From positions 106,029,278 to 106,093,277 of the forward strand of contig JAUPFV010000003.1 in assembly GCA_036936605.1 (NCBI GenBank): a stretch of 64,000 nt of DNA, read 5' to 3'. The position numbers and the translations under genes were made by a program. Numbering within the stretch: position 1 is the first letter of the stretch; every line of letters starts with the position of its first letter. Origin of the DNA: Limnanthes douglasii subsp. nivea. Lineage: Eukaryota; Streptophyta; Magnoliopsida; Brassicales; Limnanthaceae. A model generated the notes under the pieces. It worked only from the letters and a program-made list of their open reading frames with translations, had not been told where the DNA came from and did not search any database. This document shows, in pieces, positions 1-13,250 of this stretch.

Positions 1-2050
1 CTCTTTATTAAAACTTTTTTAAAAGGCAGAAAATTTGAATGGAACGAGGAGTGTAATGTAGCCTTCAAGAATTAAAACATATCTTGTCTCCGTGTAACTG
101 TTAGTCAAGCCTATAATTGATGAAAACCTAATTGCATATATATGGGTATCCCATTACGTCGTAAACTCGATGTTGGTAAAGAAAGAAAGAAAGAAAGAAA
201 GGTGAAGCGCCTCATCTAGTACATCGACAAAGCTCTCCTCGAAGATTTGATGATATTTTTAATCCCACTCAATCCAAGTTCCCACGATCCTACCCATCAT
301 ATTGATCTTAAGCACATCTGAGGCCACGGGACGTTTGGACAAATGGGAAATCAAGTTGGGAGAGTTTGAAATTAAATGTGTACCCCGTAATGCGATAAAA
401 GGGCTACAAAGCACTGACCCAAGATGGTTAATGTGTGTGGATGGCGCATCCAATGTAAGATGATGCGAATGAGGAGTATACATCGTGACACTGGACGAAA
501 AAGAGGTAATGTTGGACATAGTTTTTAGATTTAAGCCTTCGAACTACGAGATTAAATACGAAGCTGTGATAGTAGGGTTACAAATAATTTAAAATTTTAT
601 ATCTGGTAACATTTGGGTGCACTACGACTCCCAGCTGGTAGTGAAGCAAATCCTCGGGTAATATGAAACTAAAGAAGACAAGATGAGGCGGTATTTAGAG
701 CAAGTAAAAAAGCTTCGTCATCCTTTTGGACGAGTGACCAACAAGCACATCGGTCGAGAATATAACACAACGACAAATTATCTTACACTATAAGAAAACA
801 CAAAGAAGACCTTAGAAGAAGAGCAATTCCAAAGACATGGAGAATCATGCCTTGTGAAAGAGGTTGTAGACATTTTTGCCACAATTACGACATATTTTAG
901 AACATGGATAATGGAAATAATGAAATACCTGGTTGACAAAGTTCAACGCACTTATAAAATAAAAGAGAGAAGGTTGAGGTTGCGAGCCTTAAGGTATGTG
1001 ATCATGGACGAGAAACTATTATGTAGTCGATACCTCCAACCTTTGCTAAAATATATAGGGCATAAAAACTAGCCTACAAAACTTTGACTTTTGAATACTA
1101 TTGGCATGATATGCGCAAAAATGACAAGAACTTGGTCAAAAGGCGAGACAACTGCTAATGATAGTCCAGTTTTAGCACCAAATGGGACTCGAGCTAACAT
1201 CAATACTAGAAGAGTTTCCATTCGACTAGTGGGGCCTAGACCCTTCCCTTCAAAACTGGGAAACATCTAATTGTAATAGTCACAATTGACTATTTTACCA
1301 AATAGATTGAGATGAAATCCCTCCACCAAACTAGAAGGGACGAGATCATGAAGTTCATATGGAAATATATAGTATGTTATTTCAGTATCCCGATAATCCT
1401 TAATTCTAAAAATATACTGCATTTCGATAGTGAGGAGATCAAATAATTTTACCTCGGGTGCAAGATTAACCAATATTTATCTTCGTCTTACAATCCGCAA
1501 GCAAAAGGGGAAGGTGGAGGTGACCAACCACACGATCATGAATAGAATGAAGAAGAGTATGGGAAACGCGAAAAAATCTAAACGGAGATACTACCACAAA
1601 TAATGTAGACGTATCGAACTACCTAACGATGCTCAACTACAGAAACTGCTTTCTAACTTACCAAATGAGCGGAGGCCGTGATGCTAGTGGAAATCGGGTC
1701 CCCAACCACCCGCAACCTACAATATCACAATATCACTAGTGGCAAGGATAACGGGCCCATTTAGACACACCAGAAGAACGCTGCGATAAAGCACACCTAC
1801 AGGAATTGGTTATGAAACACAAGATTGAGCGGAGATATAACTCGAAAGCTAAATCCCAAACCCATCAAATTTGGAGAACTCGTACTTAGGCGTGCCTTTC
1901 AACACACCTAACAGCGAGGAGCGAAAAATTCAGAACCCACTTGGGAAGGCCATATCAAATACTTGAATGACCTATTACTTGGCAGACATGAATTAGAGAA
2001 AAATCCACGAGTTGTGGAACATAAAACATCTACACTTGTACTATGCTTAG
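1..2050 (+). mobile_element. Decayed Ty3/gypsy (Tat-type) polyprotein relict, 3' half of pol
   Basis: Broken + strand reading frames follow the order of a Tat-lineage pol gene. The first RNase H joins the RT tail near 1-120 (KGRKFEWNEEC). The tail of that domain and the start of a second, archaeal-type RNase H lie at about 330-790 (WEIKLGEFEIK, then WLMCVDGASN, then YEAVIVGLQ and VHYDSQLVVKQILG). An integrase zinc-binding region lies near 980-1130. Integrase C-terminal segments lie at about 1500-2030 (GKVEVTNHTIMNRMKK and a PGTYKL/WNIKHLHLYY-like end). Stops and frameshifts are frequent, so no protein is made. RT, protease and gag would lie left of the window. A second aRH next to the integrase is the family feature that points to Tat/Ogre-type elements. 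Confidence 0.8.
178..201. repeat. (GAAA)n microsatellite
   Basis: About six GAAA units interrupt the gypsy relict. Simple-sequence expansion. Confidence 0.85.
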
Positions 2051-2639
2051 AATTATTTCCTTTTTGTATATGATCAAATTGAAAAATTATTACTTGTGAA
2101 AATAATTTTGCATCTGAAGAGAAACACGTTTTGAGTCATTTTTTACACAAGTTTACGTTTCAACCCTCTACATGGTCCATAGTGGGGTATGAACTAGACC
2201 GTACTCTTGTTCGATCATAAATCAGCAAATCAGTAGAGCAGAGGTACAGTTATACCCACAAAAATAAAAAATAAAATCGAATGAAACAAGACAACAGCAA
2301 GTTATTACAAGACTTACGACTTTGGTTTCATGCATACAAGCAACGAAGTGGATAAGAGTTACTAATATGACTTGAAATATTGTCTAAGAGAAGCTCGAAT
2401 AAAACGAAGTCAGGATTTAAAGCTCAAGTATCTTTTGCTTCATTTAAATAATGATGGTTCGGCGTTGCGCAACTTGGTTGAGTGGCTAAGTGTATCCCAA
2501 CTACATCGCATACCAACTAAATGGTTTGGCAAAACACAACTTAGCCTCACGGCCAAGACCTTGAATATACATGGACGTGAGCTAGAGTACGACTGGAATC
2601 TTGGCCACATGGCTAAGAAAATATATCCCGTATGGCGCA

Positions 2640-2960
2640 ACCAGCTAGCTTGGCCAACGGCCGAGCATGCTAGAAGGCCAATTTGTGTGTTATAACAGGA
2701 AAAAAAGCTTGGCCAACGGTAAAGGTTGTGATAAAGCCTGACTGTGTGTCATAGCTCCACTAATATTTGGACAAGTCCACCTAGCGCACCATGCCTGAAC
2801 AGCAAGCTTGGCCAACAACCAAGCTTGTGACAAAGTCTGGTCGCGCACCTTGGCTGGACCAGCAAGGATGGCCAACGACCAAGATTATGACAGGGATAGA
2901 TCGCGTGCAATGGCACGACCTGTAAGCTTGGCCATGATGGCCAAGATGTTTTCGACGACG
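2640..2960 (+). repeat. Imperfect tandem repeats in the gypsy 3' untranslated region
   Basis: The phrase AGCTTGGCCAACG or a close variant recurs near 2649, 2706, 2803, 2866 and 2924, with a shared following text resembling CCAAGCTTGTGACAAAG. Spacing is irregular, about 57-97 bp. The array lies between the integrase remnant and a putative LTR end. Variable tandem arrays in the 3' untranslated region are known in Tat-type elements. The open frames here (2372-2695, 2808-3074) look like by-products of the repeats. Confidence 0.65.
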
Positions 2961-3089
2961 GATCAAGTTGTGCGTTACGGGAAGATGAAAAATCTTAGCC
3001 CAACATCTACTTGCACCATAGTCGAGTTCCACATTCTCTCACTGCACTGGCAGTACGGAAGACACATATATTAGTATGGAAACCATGTC

Positions 3090-3300
3090 TGACACCGTAC
3101 ATATAAAATTCCTGACATCATAGGATGATGTAGCTAAAAGGACGTACTGAATTTTGATAAAGCAACATCAAGGCTGAACTAGTGGAGAGACATCTACCCT
3201 TGACACCTCTAAACATAGCTTATTATATAAAGAACAATAAAATTATTGTGTGAGGGATGAAATGTAATCCTCTTTATGAAATAAATACAAATATTACAAA
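3090..3300 (+). mobile_element. Possible 3' LTR remnant of the left gypsy element
   Basis: A TATATAAAG-like box (around 3222) is followed by an A/T-rich, polyadenylation-like stretch with AATAAA near 3278, as in an LTR. No second LTR copy is inside the window, so the call rests on position and composition only. Confidence 0.3.
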
Positions 3301-3663
3301 GTTTATTTAATTTTCGTGTTACTCGTTTTTTTATCCTCTTTTAATTTTACATTTGAAGTTCTATTTGTTACGTGAGTTCTTACTTTACAATCATAACTCT
3401 AAAACGTATCATATTACTTTCTAATTTATCAATTTTATAGATAATTGGCATTTCATCTCGTCAACTATTTAAATTATTAGTTATTTTTTTTAACCATATA
3501 TATAACAAGTCAAATAGATAATATCTTATGTTTTGAGGAAAGAATTAGTCGAACGAGTAATGTAATGCATTTTAAAATAGAGTGGATAGTAATTCAAAAT
3601 ATTAAAGATATTTCAATTTATTCAAATCGAGGAAATTTATTGAGGACTACATATTAGTTTTTC
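3301..3663. other. AT-rich spacer
   Basis: No reading frame, RNA gene or repeat recognised. It ends where homology between blocks A1 and A2 begins. Confidence 0.5.
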
Positions 3664-4290
3664 AAACTCTAATCCGACAATTTCGATCCCAAATATATTT
3701 ATCATGTAATATTGTTCCTTAATCTATTTTGTTTTATTCTTAATATCTGGGAAATATTATATTTTAGGTGTGGGAATAGTGGAAATTGGTGAATAAAAAT
3801 ATCACAAAATTAATTTTTTATAATCATTTAATGTTACTTAATGTATATTTTAGAACCTTATAGATTAATTCAAACTTGTGAAATGGTTTTAAGTTTAAAG
3901 ATTTAATAATTGAATGTTTCAATTTTCATTTGATTAAGTCTTTAGATTTTGTTGTGATTATAAGTTATTAAATTGAATTATATGGTAAAATTTACTTGAG
4001 TATATTTTTGCTAATATGGAACTTAATTTATCGATATAATAAATGTTTCCTGGAAAATTTACTAAGTAGCTCGATCTCTTTCTAATCTCGTCGATATTCG
4101 GGTACCAAAGGAAAAGAGTTATGTTAATTTTTATATATGGTTTGTCTTCGTTTATAGTTTAATTAGTCTAAGTGAGTAAATCTTTAGAGGTACTTCATCA
4201 TCTAATGCTCCTAACCAACTGGGAGGGATGTTATTGATCTAAAACTCCTTAATTAGTTAGAAACTTTAATCGGACATTGAACAAGTAACA

Positions 4291-4313
4291 TATATATATA
4301 TATATATATATAT
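4291..4313. repeat. (TA)n microsatellite
   Basis: Uninterrupted TA dinucleotides. The tract is also present in A2 at 52276-52297. Confidence 0.9.
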
Positions 4314-5621
4314 CATTCATTTTCTACTTTTATATTCTTAAATAGTTGTATAGTCCATCAACTATCCCATTTTCTTTCATTTGTTCTTTCGCCTTTAAAA
4401 TCACTCTCTGGATCTCTAAAGTTGGAAAAATTATAAATTTAGTCTTTGGACTTGGCCATGGACTATACAACGATTTAACCCTAACTTAATATGTTCTTCG
4501 GTGCTTTTGTCACCTATTGAATCAAGTCAACTCGCTTGTAATTCATTGATTGTCATATAGAAAAAAGAATGATATTTATATATAATAAAAAATAAAAATA
4601 CCGATAAAAAAAATAAAAATAAAAAAATATAATTGACAATTGTTAAAAATAAAATTTATATTATTTAGATTTATTAATTAAACATTTGAAAAATATTCAA
4701 GTAAATAGTATATAATGAAAGTTTAATTTTTTTCGAAGCATGTTTAAAATTCTTTAGACTTCTTCAAATTTTTATCTATAACAAGTGGTTAGGAATTTTT
4801 GAATTTATTCATTAACTTGTTTTGAAATTTTAAAAAAAAAAACTTGATCTTAATTTATACCATAGAAGAAAATAAAAGTTAAAGACTTGAAGACATATAA
4901 AAAAATAATAAAAAGAAGAAAGATAAAAAATTGAGAACTAATTAATCGAGGATCAAGAGTAAATATTTTAATCTCTAAAAAATTATAAATTAAAAATGTT
5001 TAATTTTAAAAAATAAGTTAATTCTTTTATTTTATTTAATAGTGATTATAATTTAATCATATACATATGAGTTTTATTTATAGAAGACTAGGATTTAGTA
5101 AAAAAAACTTGTAACTCTTCGTATAAATAACATCATAAAACATTAAACAAAAGGATCCAAGTAGAGACAAGATCAAAGCGTATCTTTTTATTATTTATTT
5201 TACTTTATTACTTTTTTAATTTTTGTCTACTGAACAAGATTAGCATGAACTATTTCTATTTTTTATAGGGGTTAAAAAATCTTTGTATATATATTTATTA
5301 TGAACTAAATTTAAATTTAAATTTTATATTTAATTATTTTTTAGGATTAGATTTAATGTTTTCAACTTCCTACGGGATTAATTGATTGATGATAGACTTA
5401 GGTTGAGACCGAGAGGTAAAATCTAATCATGAACTATACTAATACTACTCAGTTGAATGAATAGTACGCTACAATCTTGATCTAGTAAAGTACAAACTAG
5501 ATTCTTAGATTCTATGACCTATTTGTAAGAGGTGTGAGACTAGAGGTACAAGCAATCATACAAAAAAGTTAGTTATTTGAAATCGAGAGATAACGGCAAC
5601 ACCCACAAAGAGAACTTGACT
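4314..5621. other. AT-rich non-coding part of A1
   Basis: Dense A/T runs with no supported gene on either strand. It matches 52298-53605 in A2 almost throughout. Confidence 0.5.
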
Positions 5622-6288
5622 TTTTTTAAATTAACATTTGTACAAATATGCCTTGAAGGCTGAATTTGTACACAGATGTTATCCCACGTTGAGCTAGTTC
5701 TTGATCACAAAACAAGTACTGTTTTGATCTCAAATTTGGAAAAAAAAATTACAATTTTCAGTCTCAACTGGAGATTTTTTCCATTTGAACTTGATCCATT
5801 TGATCTTCATGTAGAATTGATGAAAGCTTTCTTGAAAATATTTGCAGATAGTTGACTGCAATCTGAAATCTTCATGAAGATTTTGGAGGTTTATTTTTTG
5901 GATTATAGCTTCCAGTTCTCATTGATGATTTCCAAGTTGACTGAAATCTGTAGATCCTTTAATTTCTTCAGCATTACCTCAGTTATATCTTACCACCATT
6001 GTCCTAGTGTTTTTAGCTCTGTTCCTGTAAATTAAAACATAATATGTGTTGGTCAAGTATATAACCTACTTACCAATTGTTAGAATATCAATATATCAGT
6101 ATCTCAATATTTTGTAATCTCTACTTGAAACATTGAATGTTATATCAATTGTCAAACATTAAATGACCAGGGCTTAAACTTTCAAAAAACAATATAGCTC
6201 TTAATTGAGAATGAGCTTCACTAAGACTAATATTGAAGTTTGATTTACACTTAAGGGAATATTTCACAAGCCAATCTGTTGTGAAATT

Positions 6289-6474
6289 TTACTCTCTATA
6301 GATGAGCGTTAATGTCACTGAAAAAACAAACAATTTTCTATAACAAGTTACTAATGAGGATAAGAACCAAAAGACTATTCCATTTGCTAGTGAATCAAAA
6401 AAGATTTTAGAACCAATTTCTATATCAACATGAGTATAACCAAGGTTATTACATAATGATAAACCATCAACCAT
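6289..6474 (-). pseudogene. LINE RNase H domain remnant
   Basis: A 61-codon minus-strand frame reads MVDGLSLCNNLGYTHVDIE, which resembles the middle of the RNase H domain at the C-terminus of plant L1-type ORF2 (the E.xAxxxGL...D segment). The A2 copy has lost this stretch in a deletion of about 420 bp. It is not functional on its own. Confidence 0.6.
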
Positions 6475-7127
6475 GATCCTAGTTTCAGCAATAATGGGAG
6501 ATTATTTTCCATACAACCTACTACCTAGAAAACAGCAGGAAGGTGGTCAATTGTCTCTGTATTGTTACAAAATTGGCATTTTGAAGCCAATATGAAAATT
6601 TTATTTTAAAGAATTTTATCAATGTATATTTTACATTTAAGAATTCTCCAAAGAGTAAATGAACACTTCATTATAGTAATTGAATTCCAAATCTTATTGA
6701 AAATTTATGATAGATGTTATTTGGTTCTTAATTTTTCTAATGTGTCTTTAAAGTTGAATAAACTAGATTGGGAGGAACCTCATTTGATAGAATTTGGTCT
6801 ATCGTCATGAAGGTTGAACTGAGTTATTCAATTAATGTTTGTTGTAGTAACATTTTATTTAAGCTTATTCAAGTTCCAACTTTTGTTTGACCAAAAATGA
6901 TAAATTTTATCATTGTTGTACCAGAGATTATTTTCATCATAAAAAACTTTATGAAAGGATGGATGTGACTCCAACTCTCAAGCCACAAATCTATATTGTC
7001 ATTGCCAACTTTACAAAGAATAAAGGGCTCATGCATCTCTCTTATATTAATCAGTTTTTTTGATATTTTTGAATCATTTGCTTTTATGTTGATCCATAAG
7101 AGGTGTTTATTTGGACAATATATGGAA

Positions 7128-7376
7128 GGATTTGGCTAAATTCGGGCCCAAAAATGTTAACCAGCCCAAAAAATGAGGTGTTTTTTAACTTTTACTTTTT
7201 TACCCTTACCCCAGCGGTTGAACCTTTCTCAATCGGCGGGTGGGACCTTCTCACCCGCCGGGTCAAGCTTTCCTGCCAGTTGAGAGGGTTTCAACCGACG
7301 AGATAAAAGGATAATTTTGGTACGCTTTTACATTTTGGGGATGGTTATCGCGAGTGGCCCTAATTTAGCCACAACC
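7128..7376. mobile_element. Mutator-type MITE (A1 copy)
   Basis: A 249-bp non-coding insertion lies within the LINE RT region. Its ends are inverted: GGATTTGGCTAAATT at the left, and ...AATTTAGCCACAACC at the right, whose complement starts GGTTGTGGCTAAATT. It is flanked by a perfect 9-bp direct repeat, TATATGGAA, at 7119-7127 and 7377-7385. A 9-bp duplication is typical of Mutator-like elements. The interior is GC-rich and self-complementary (GCGGGTGGGA and CTCACCCGCC). It encodes no transposase and would need one in trans. Confidence 0.85.
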
Positions 7377-7399
7377 TATATGGAATGCATCAGTTTTAA

Positions 7400-9957
7400 C
7401 CAAAGGGTTTGATGGTTTCTAAATGTAAACCAGAGTTTACATGAGAAAGTATTTTAAATATCTAAGAGTTTTCTAGAATTTAAACCATCTTCTTCATAAG
7501 ATTTACTCAGTTTTGACTAGTTAGATCAAATAATGACATTTCTGTCTTCTTTTGACCCCAAATAAATTTGTTTAAAAGTCTGTGAATTCTATCAATTATA
7601 GTTTTAAGGAGGTAGTAGCTTTGTATAGTATGATGAGATTACCATAAGTACACTCTGAATTAATACCATCCTACCACCAAAATTCTTCCTTATTTTTCTA
7701 GTTATTTCATTAAAATAACATATTTTGTTACTTTGATGAATATTAATACCCGAATATTTGATTAGAAGGTCGCTGCGATGAAAACCAATAAGGTTTTTGA
7801 TAAAAATGTTAGCAGTTCTTTAAAAGGTATAGGAAGTTATGAAGACATATTTTTTTATGAGTTGGCCATAATTTTTTTGATAATGATATAGAAAGTCCTA
7901 AAATATTTTAATATTATTCATTGATCAATTCATAAAGATTATTATGTCATCTACATAACCAAGACATGGGATTGTGATGTTCCTTCTTGACTAATACTTC
8001 ATATTTTGGTTTTCCAAGAAAAAAAATTGATTCATCTTATAAAGTACTCTTCAGCAATAATAAATGGAATGGGTGACAATGAATCACCCTGCCTCACATC
8101 AAAGAGTTTAAAAATCATGAAGATTACCATTAATAATAAGCGAAAAGTGAGAATCGATTATACATTTATTATTAGCTCAATGAACTTGTTATCAAATCCA
8201 AATCAAGACAAAGTTTTTAAGATAAATTTTATTGATACCTATCAAAAGCTTTGTCCATATCTAGTTTAAAAATTATATTTCCACCTCTTATATTTTTTGT
8301 TAGGTCATGAGTCAATTCTTGAGAAACTAACATATGTTTATTAATGCTTCTATTTGTCACAAAGCCTCAATATTCATCAGATATTCTTTTAGGCATAAGG
8401 TTAGGCATTTATTGTTGATCAATTTCGATAAAATTTTGTTAAAAACATTACACATGCTAATCGGCCTAAAATCACTCCATGTCCTAAGGGAATCTTTTTT
8501 TGGAATCAAAGATAAATTAGTTACATATACTTTCATGGGAGCAGATTTTCCATTAAAGAATTCTTCAATTGCATGACAAATGTCATTTTTATTACATTCC
8601 AACAAGTTGTGTAAAACTTTGTGTTAAAACCACCAATTTGAATCACGCTATTAGGGCTGAGAGATTGCATAGTTTTTTAATTTTCATCTTTTGTTAGAGA
8701 ATATGTAAAAACAAGTTATACTGATCTGTGATTATATTTGGTAAAGTATTTTGAAAATATTCAAGATTGTTTTGAGATGTTTGGGAGTTTAGAATATATT
8801 TAAAATGATCAACAGTTAGCTTTCCTATAGTGTATTGGTCATCAATCCATGAATCATCATTCTTGGATCTTTTTTTCCATAATAGTTGTGGAAACATTAT
8901 GTATTTACGTCTCTATTTTTTCCCGTAATTTTGCAACTTTTTGTTCTCAGAAAGCTTTCTCTTTGGCCATCAATTTAGGTGGTTTGCTTTGCCTTTACAA
9001 AATCTAATCCTATCTTCAATGGTTTGAAAGTTTTCCTAACATGTTTCAAGGTATTTAACTTCGTCTTCTGCATTTGTTAAGCCATCAAATATATTAACAA
9101 AAGTATATTAATTCTAATATTTTATTTTGTGTTTTAACCTTTTTAGCTTGGACCAGAAAACATGTAAAGGTGTTCAAATAATGTTTACAGACCGATTCTT
9201 TTATAAAGTTTTTAAGAACTCTGGATGTGGAATGTACATATTAAGGAATTTAAAACTTGATATAGGTTTGTTTGAGTTATTTGAGATAACTAAACATAAT
9301 TATGAATAATCTGAGCCAGTTTTGGCCAGATGTTTCACCATTGTGATATTAAAATAGTCACACCATCAATCATTTTATAATGACATTTCTAATATTTTCT
9401 AAACTCTATTATTAGTCCAAGTCAACTTAAAACTCAAAAAACCAGCATCTTCAAACTGACACTCCATGATTATTTCATTAAAATATTCAATCTTATTTTG
9501 ACACAAAGATGTACAAAATAAGCGTTCATCTAATGAAGCAATTACATTTAAATATCCAAGCACTAACCATTCTTGGTTAGTGCTGGAAATTTCTTTTAGT
9601 TTTTTTTCACAAATGAGATCTTAATAATCTAGTGCATTTGGGATATATTATTGAAACAAGGAATTCTTTGTTGACCATAGGATGCTTAATAGATAGGTGA
9701 AAGTTTTTTTCATGATTCATTAATGTGGTAATCTGGAGGGTCTCTTTCCAGATTACCCAAATTTTGTTATTGTTGTTTGCACAACCTGAATGAAATTTGA
9801 ATGTTTTAACTATTAGATCAAGTATGTCAGAATTTATCGTTGGCTCTTATAAAAAATTAAGTTAATTCTTTCAGATTCAATTATTGACTTTATCTTTCTT
9901 ATTGTACCCATGTTTTCATACCTCCTGACATTCCAGTTTAATAATTTTATAGTCATT
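7400..9957 (-). pseudogene. LINE ORF2 (endonuclease/reverse transcriptase) remnant, A1
   Basis: Minus strand. A start-like ATG near 9957 leads into LLNWNVRRYEN, matching the NWNxRG opening of an apurinic-like endonuclease. RT motifs follow with stops between them: LSLIPKKDSLRTWSDFRPISMCNV near 8560-8440, a VRQGDSLSP...FIIAEEY segment near 8100-8040, and GYVDD near 7960-7940 at the catalytic (F/Y)xDD position. Together these identify a plant L1-type polymerase. Multiple disruptions and the MITE insertion exclude function. Confidence 0.75.
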
Positions 9958-10099
9958 TAAATATTGAGTTTGAGTAGCTAGATGAACCATTTGAGGGATT
10001 CATAATTGTATTTATAGGACCTCTAGTAGTTTTTTATTTAAGGTTTTTAGTATTTTTCATTTTTGGAGTCTTTTGGAACAATTTCCTATGTTTTTTTTA

Positions 10100-10902
10100 T
10101 TTCATTGATGGCCACATATATTTTATTTCTCTTTCTAGTTTTGAGTGACATTTCATAGGTTCTCTATTTACAGGGTTCAAAGATTCTAACTCAAAATCAA
10201 GATTTTAATATTCATTGGTGCTAAACATGTTACTTATTTCTAATGAATGAATAGCTTCTATTATTTCAAAATTTTGTATTATTGTTTCTGCATTTTCATC
10301 CTTGTCTTTGTTCAGAATTGAAAGATTAAGAATTTTAAATGTTGGAGATTTGTTAATATTGTTAACTATTTTTTATTTAGCTTTTTTATTTGTTGGAGAG
10401 TTATCTTGATTAACTTGTTTAGAATTTTCTTATGTTTGAATTATTTGAACAATAATAGATTTAACTTTATTGTTTTGTTTAGGGATCCATATTTTAGATG
10501 TATTATGAATTGTTTTGTCTATTTTGTTGATGGTAACAAGATTTGTAGCATTGTTGTTTAATGATTTTTTGCAGTCATTAAATTGATGTCCTTAATGTTT
10601 GCACTTTTTGCAATAGAAAGTTCTGTCACCATATTGTATATGTTGCCAAAGCCCTTCCCTGCACCAAATCTAATCCATATCTTTTAAGGGAATAGTTGAG
10701 AAACATCAAGCTCTAACCACGCCCTACAGCAATTGAATCTGTCCTGATTTTGTTTTGAGAACTCAGATAGAAAATGGTTTGCCAATATGGTTTTTGTATT
10801 ATTTAAAAGCGTGTCATGGTTGTATATATACTCAGGAAGACTGGGAAAAGAAACCCAGACGGAGGTTATATGGAAAACAAACATCGTATTGAGTATCTTC
10901 AT
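10100..10902 (-). pseudogene. LINE ORF1 remnant, A1
   Basis: The minus-strand frame at 10902-10684 contains SVWVSFPSLPEYIYN and ARAWLELDV-like text, typical of the C-terminal half of DUF4283-type ORF1 proteins (RNA binding). A degenerate CCHC knuckle (FYCKKCKH.GHQFNDCKK) near 10640-10570 and a charged, N/K-rich tail follow. It is interrupted by stops. Confidence 0.65.
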
Positions 10903-10963
10903 GTTCTAATGAGACAGAAATTATTAAAAATTAAACCAAATCATTTGATGCATGATTTTTTTT

Positions 10964-13250
10964 TTAATAACCATCGTGAATATCTATGAATATTTCCTCA
11001 AACTGAGCATTTATTTCTAAATTTTTCTCTACAAACTCAACATCCGCAAAGAACCTTAGTATTGTCGTCTTAAATGTTTTTTTAGTGAAAGTAGTATAAA
11101 ATCTAAAACCTCTTAAATGTTCAGAATATTTAATTAAATATAACACCTAACTATCTTAGATTCACATTTCTTTTCATTCGGTTTTTAAGGTTTTACCTCA
11201 AATAGACATACTCAAACATATTAATGATTTAAACTTGGCTTGCACCTAGTTCAAACCTCATGTAGGGTTGTAAGGGTTTTTTTATGAAAAATATTTATAA
11301 AATATGCAACGCGTTGTATTATTTCATTCTAAAGTGATAATTGTAGAATTGAATGACTAATCATACTTTTCATAACAGCTTTAGTTGTACGGTTTCGCCT
11401 CTCGGATGCTACATTCATGTTGCGCGAACCTAGATTTTGAATTGAGAAACTATGACATACTTTTCTAGGTACTTTGCAAATGTTCCATGACGCTGATCAT
11501 ATAAACCATCATATATGTCATAGTACTTACCACCACGGTCAAAATTGACACACTTAATGCTCTTACCAAGTTATTTTTCAATCTTCGTCTTAACAATTAT
11601 GAACTTGTTAAGGATTTTCATGAATAATGTATAGATACTTATATCAAGATACATCATCTATAAATAATATTAAATATTGCTACATATTCTAAAAACGATA
11701 AAGAATTATCCCCATTTAATATTTTTTTATGCACCTAACTTTTTCACTTTAATGTATTTTTCGTTGATGTCTTCAATAAAAAATATGAAGTCTAAAAAAT
11801 CAAATGAACCTAAGAAACCTTCAGCGACAAGCTTATCCATCCATACCTTATATATATGACTTAAGCCTTTGGGTCAATGATTTCCTGAACGTTTCGTCCT
11901 ACAATTCAGTTTATCATATACTTGTAAGTTTATTGCTTCTTTGTGATGGACGATAATATTTAATAAATAAAATATGATTCATTGTTAAATAACTAGTGTT
12001 TATCATATTATTATGTATAAAAATAGTCATTTGATTATTCTCTACAAGACATGAGTATCCAAATGTGTACATTTACATAAAATAAATGTTCATTAGAAAG
12101 CAACAACTGAAAATCACAAATGACATAAACTAAACACGAATTACCTAATATCCTATAGATGGATATTTTTACTACCACTGAGGCTTAAGATTCTTATATT
12201 ATCATGTATATAAATACAAACATGAGTGATCAGAGTCGTATCAACCTATCATGTGTTTTATTATAACTGAAACTAAATTGACTTCTAAACATACTAGAGT
12301 TAGTAGATTTCTTTCACCTTTCATATAAGCATGATATTTTTCATATTTATTTTTTAGATATCTTGTCTTATTATAAAATAAACATCGGCATGCAGTAGGT
12401 GATTCATTAGATTTATTTACTCTTAAACTGAAGCCTTATTAACAGCTATAATATACTTTATATATTTTTTGTCTCATGTTGAGAATTTACCATATGCACC
12501 TCAAGATGTTATAGTTTTAAATTTTTCTCTTCTTTATTAGTATGAGAAATCAATTCACTAACTGACCATTAATGGCAGCTATAAGTTATTAAACATCTGA
12601 GGTAAATAAAAAACATGAACCCTAATGCAATTTCTCGAGAAGTTTAATTTTAAGTGGCTACAACTTTGAGAAGATCATGGACATCTCGATAGTATATTAT
12701 TATATTGTCCTATTGTCATTAAACTTCATTATGTATATATGAAACAATAGTATTTTAATCTCCATTGTATCATTATTCACAGTGCTTTTATTAAATGTTG
12801 TGAGAAAGTATGGGTGATCTCAGTCGGACAGTCATACAGAATATCAAAGGTATTCTTTGTTTTATGATTTCTAAGCATAAAATATATGATTTTTCCTATT
12901 CCTAAAATAAATTCTCCTTATGATAACTATATTCAGTGAGCGGTGTGGTATGTTTAGTCCTTAATGTCAGGTCAAAATCATGACAGTTCAAATATAATTT
13001 TATATCATATTTTTACTGGAAAAAAAATTACCCATCTAATTTAGAAAGTTTATACGGTTGTACTCATACCATGGCTTTATTATGATTAGGTATTGGACAA
13101 CTAAAGCTAGTGACAAAAGAATTTTAAAAGTGTTTCAAAAGAATGTGTGCATGTAAGTTACAAAAGTATTAGGCATTAATTGATTGATTAGATGGTACTT
13201 AATGTATCTCATATTAAAAAATATTTTGTTTTCTTAAATATTTGTTACTC
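10964..13250 (-). mobile_element. Decayed Ty1/copia relict (A1 copy)
   Basis: Read on the minus strand there is a zinc-knuckle/protease-like segment near 12430-12220 (FYNKTRYLKNKYEKYHAYMK, then VCLEVNLV). An integrase core follows near 11570-11440 (LGKSIKCVNFDRGGKYYDIY...). A post-integrase segment lies at 11146-10964 (YSEHLRGFRFYTTFTKKTF...FFADVEFVEKN). This is the order of a copia pol gene. RT and RNase H are not seen, and the LINE relict abuts the downstream end. No LTRs were identified. The upstream limit is approximate. Confidence 0.7.

Larger units (their letters stand above)
5622..10950 (-). mobile_element. Decayed, 5'-truncated L1-type LINE (A1 copy)
   Basis: Read on the minus strand, the parts come in LINE order. 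An ORF1 remnant (DUF4283-like, then a zinc-knuckle linker) lies at 10902-10100. An endonuclease/reverse-transcriptase ORF2 starts near 9957, and RNase H-like sequence lies near 6474-6289. The 3' end is a short A run, seen as T7 on the + strand at about 5622-5628. Compared with the + strand LINE at 13911-20205, roughly the first 100 residues of ORF1 are missing, which fits the usual 5' truncation. Stops and frameshifts occur throughout. A MITE interrupts it at 7128-7376. The 5' boundary is approximate. Confidence 0.8.

Noticed and set aside
2372..3074. Host genes from open frames of 107 and 88 codons
   Set aside because: They overlap a tandem repeat in the gypsy tail, lack domains and are matched by equal-length antisense frames.
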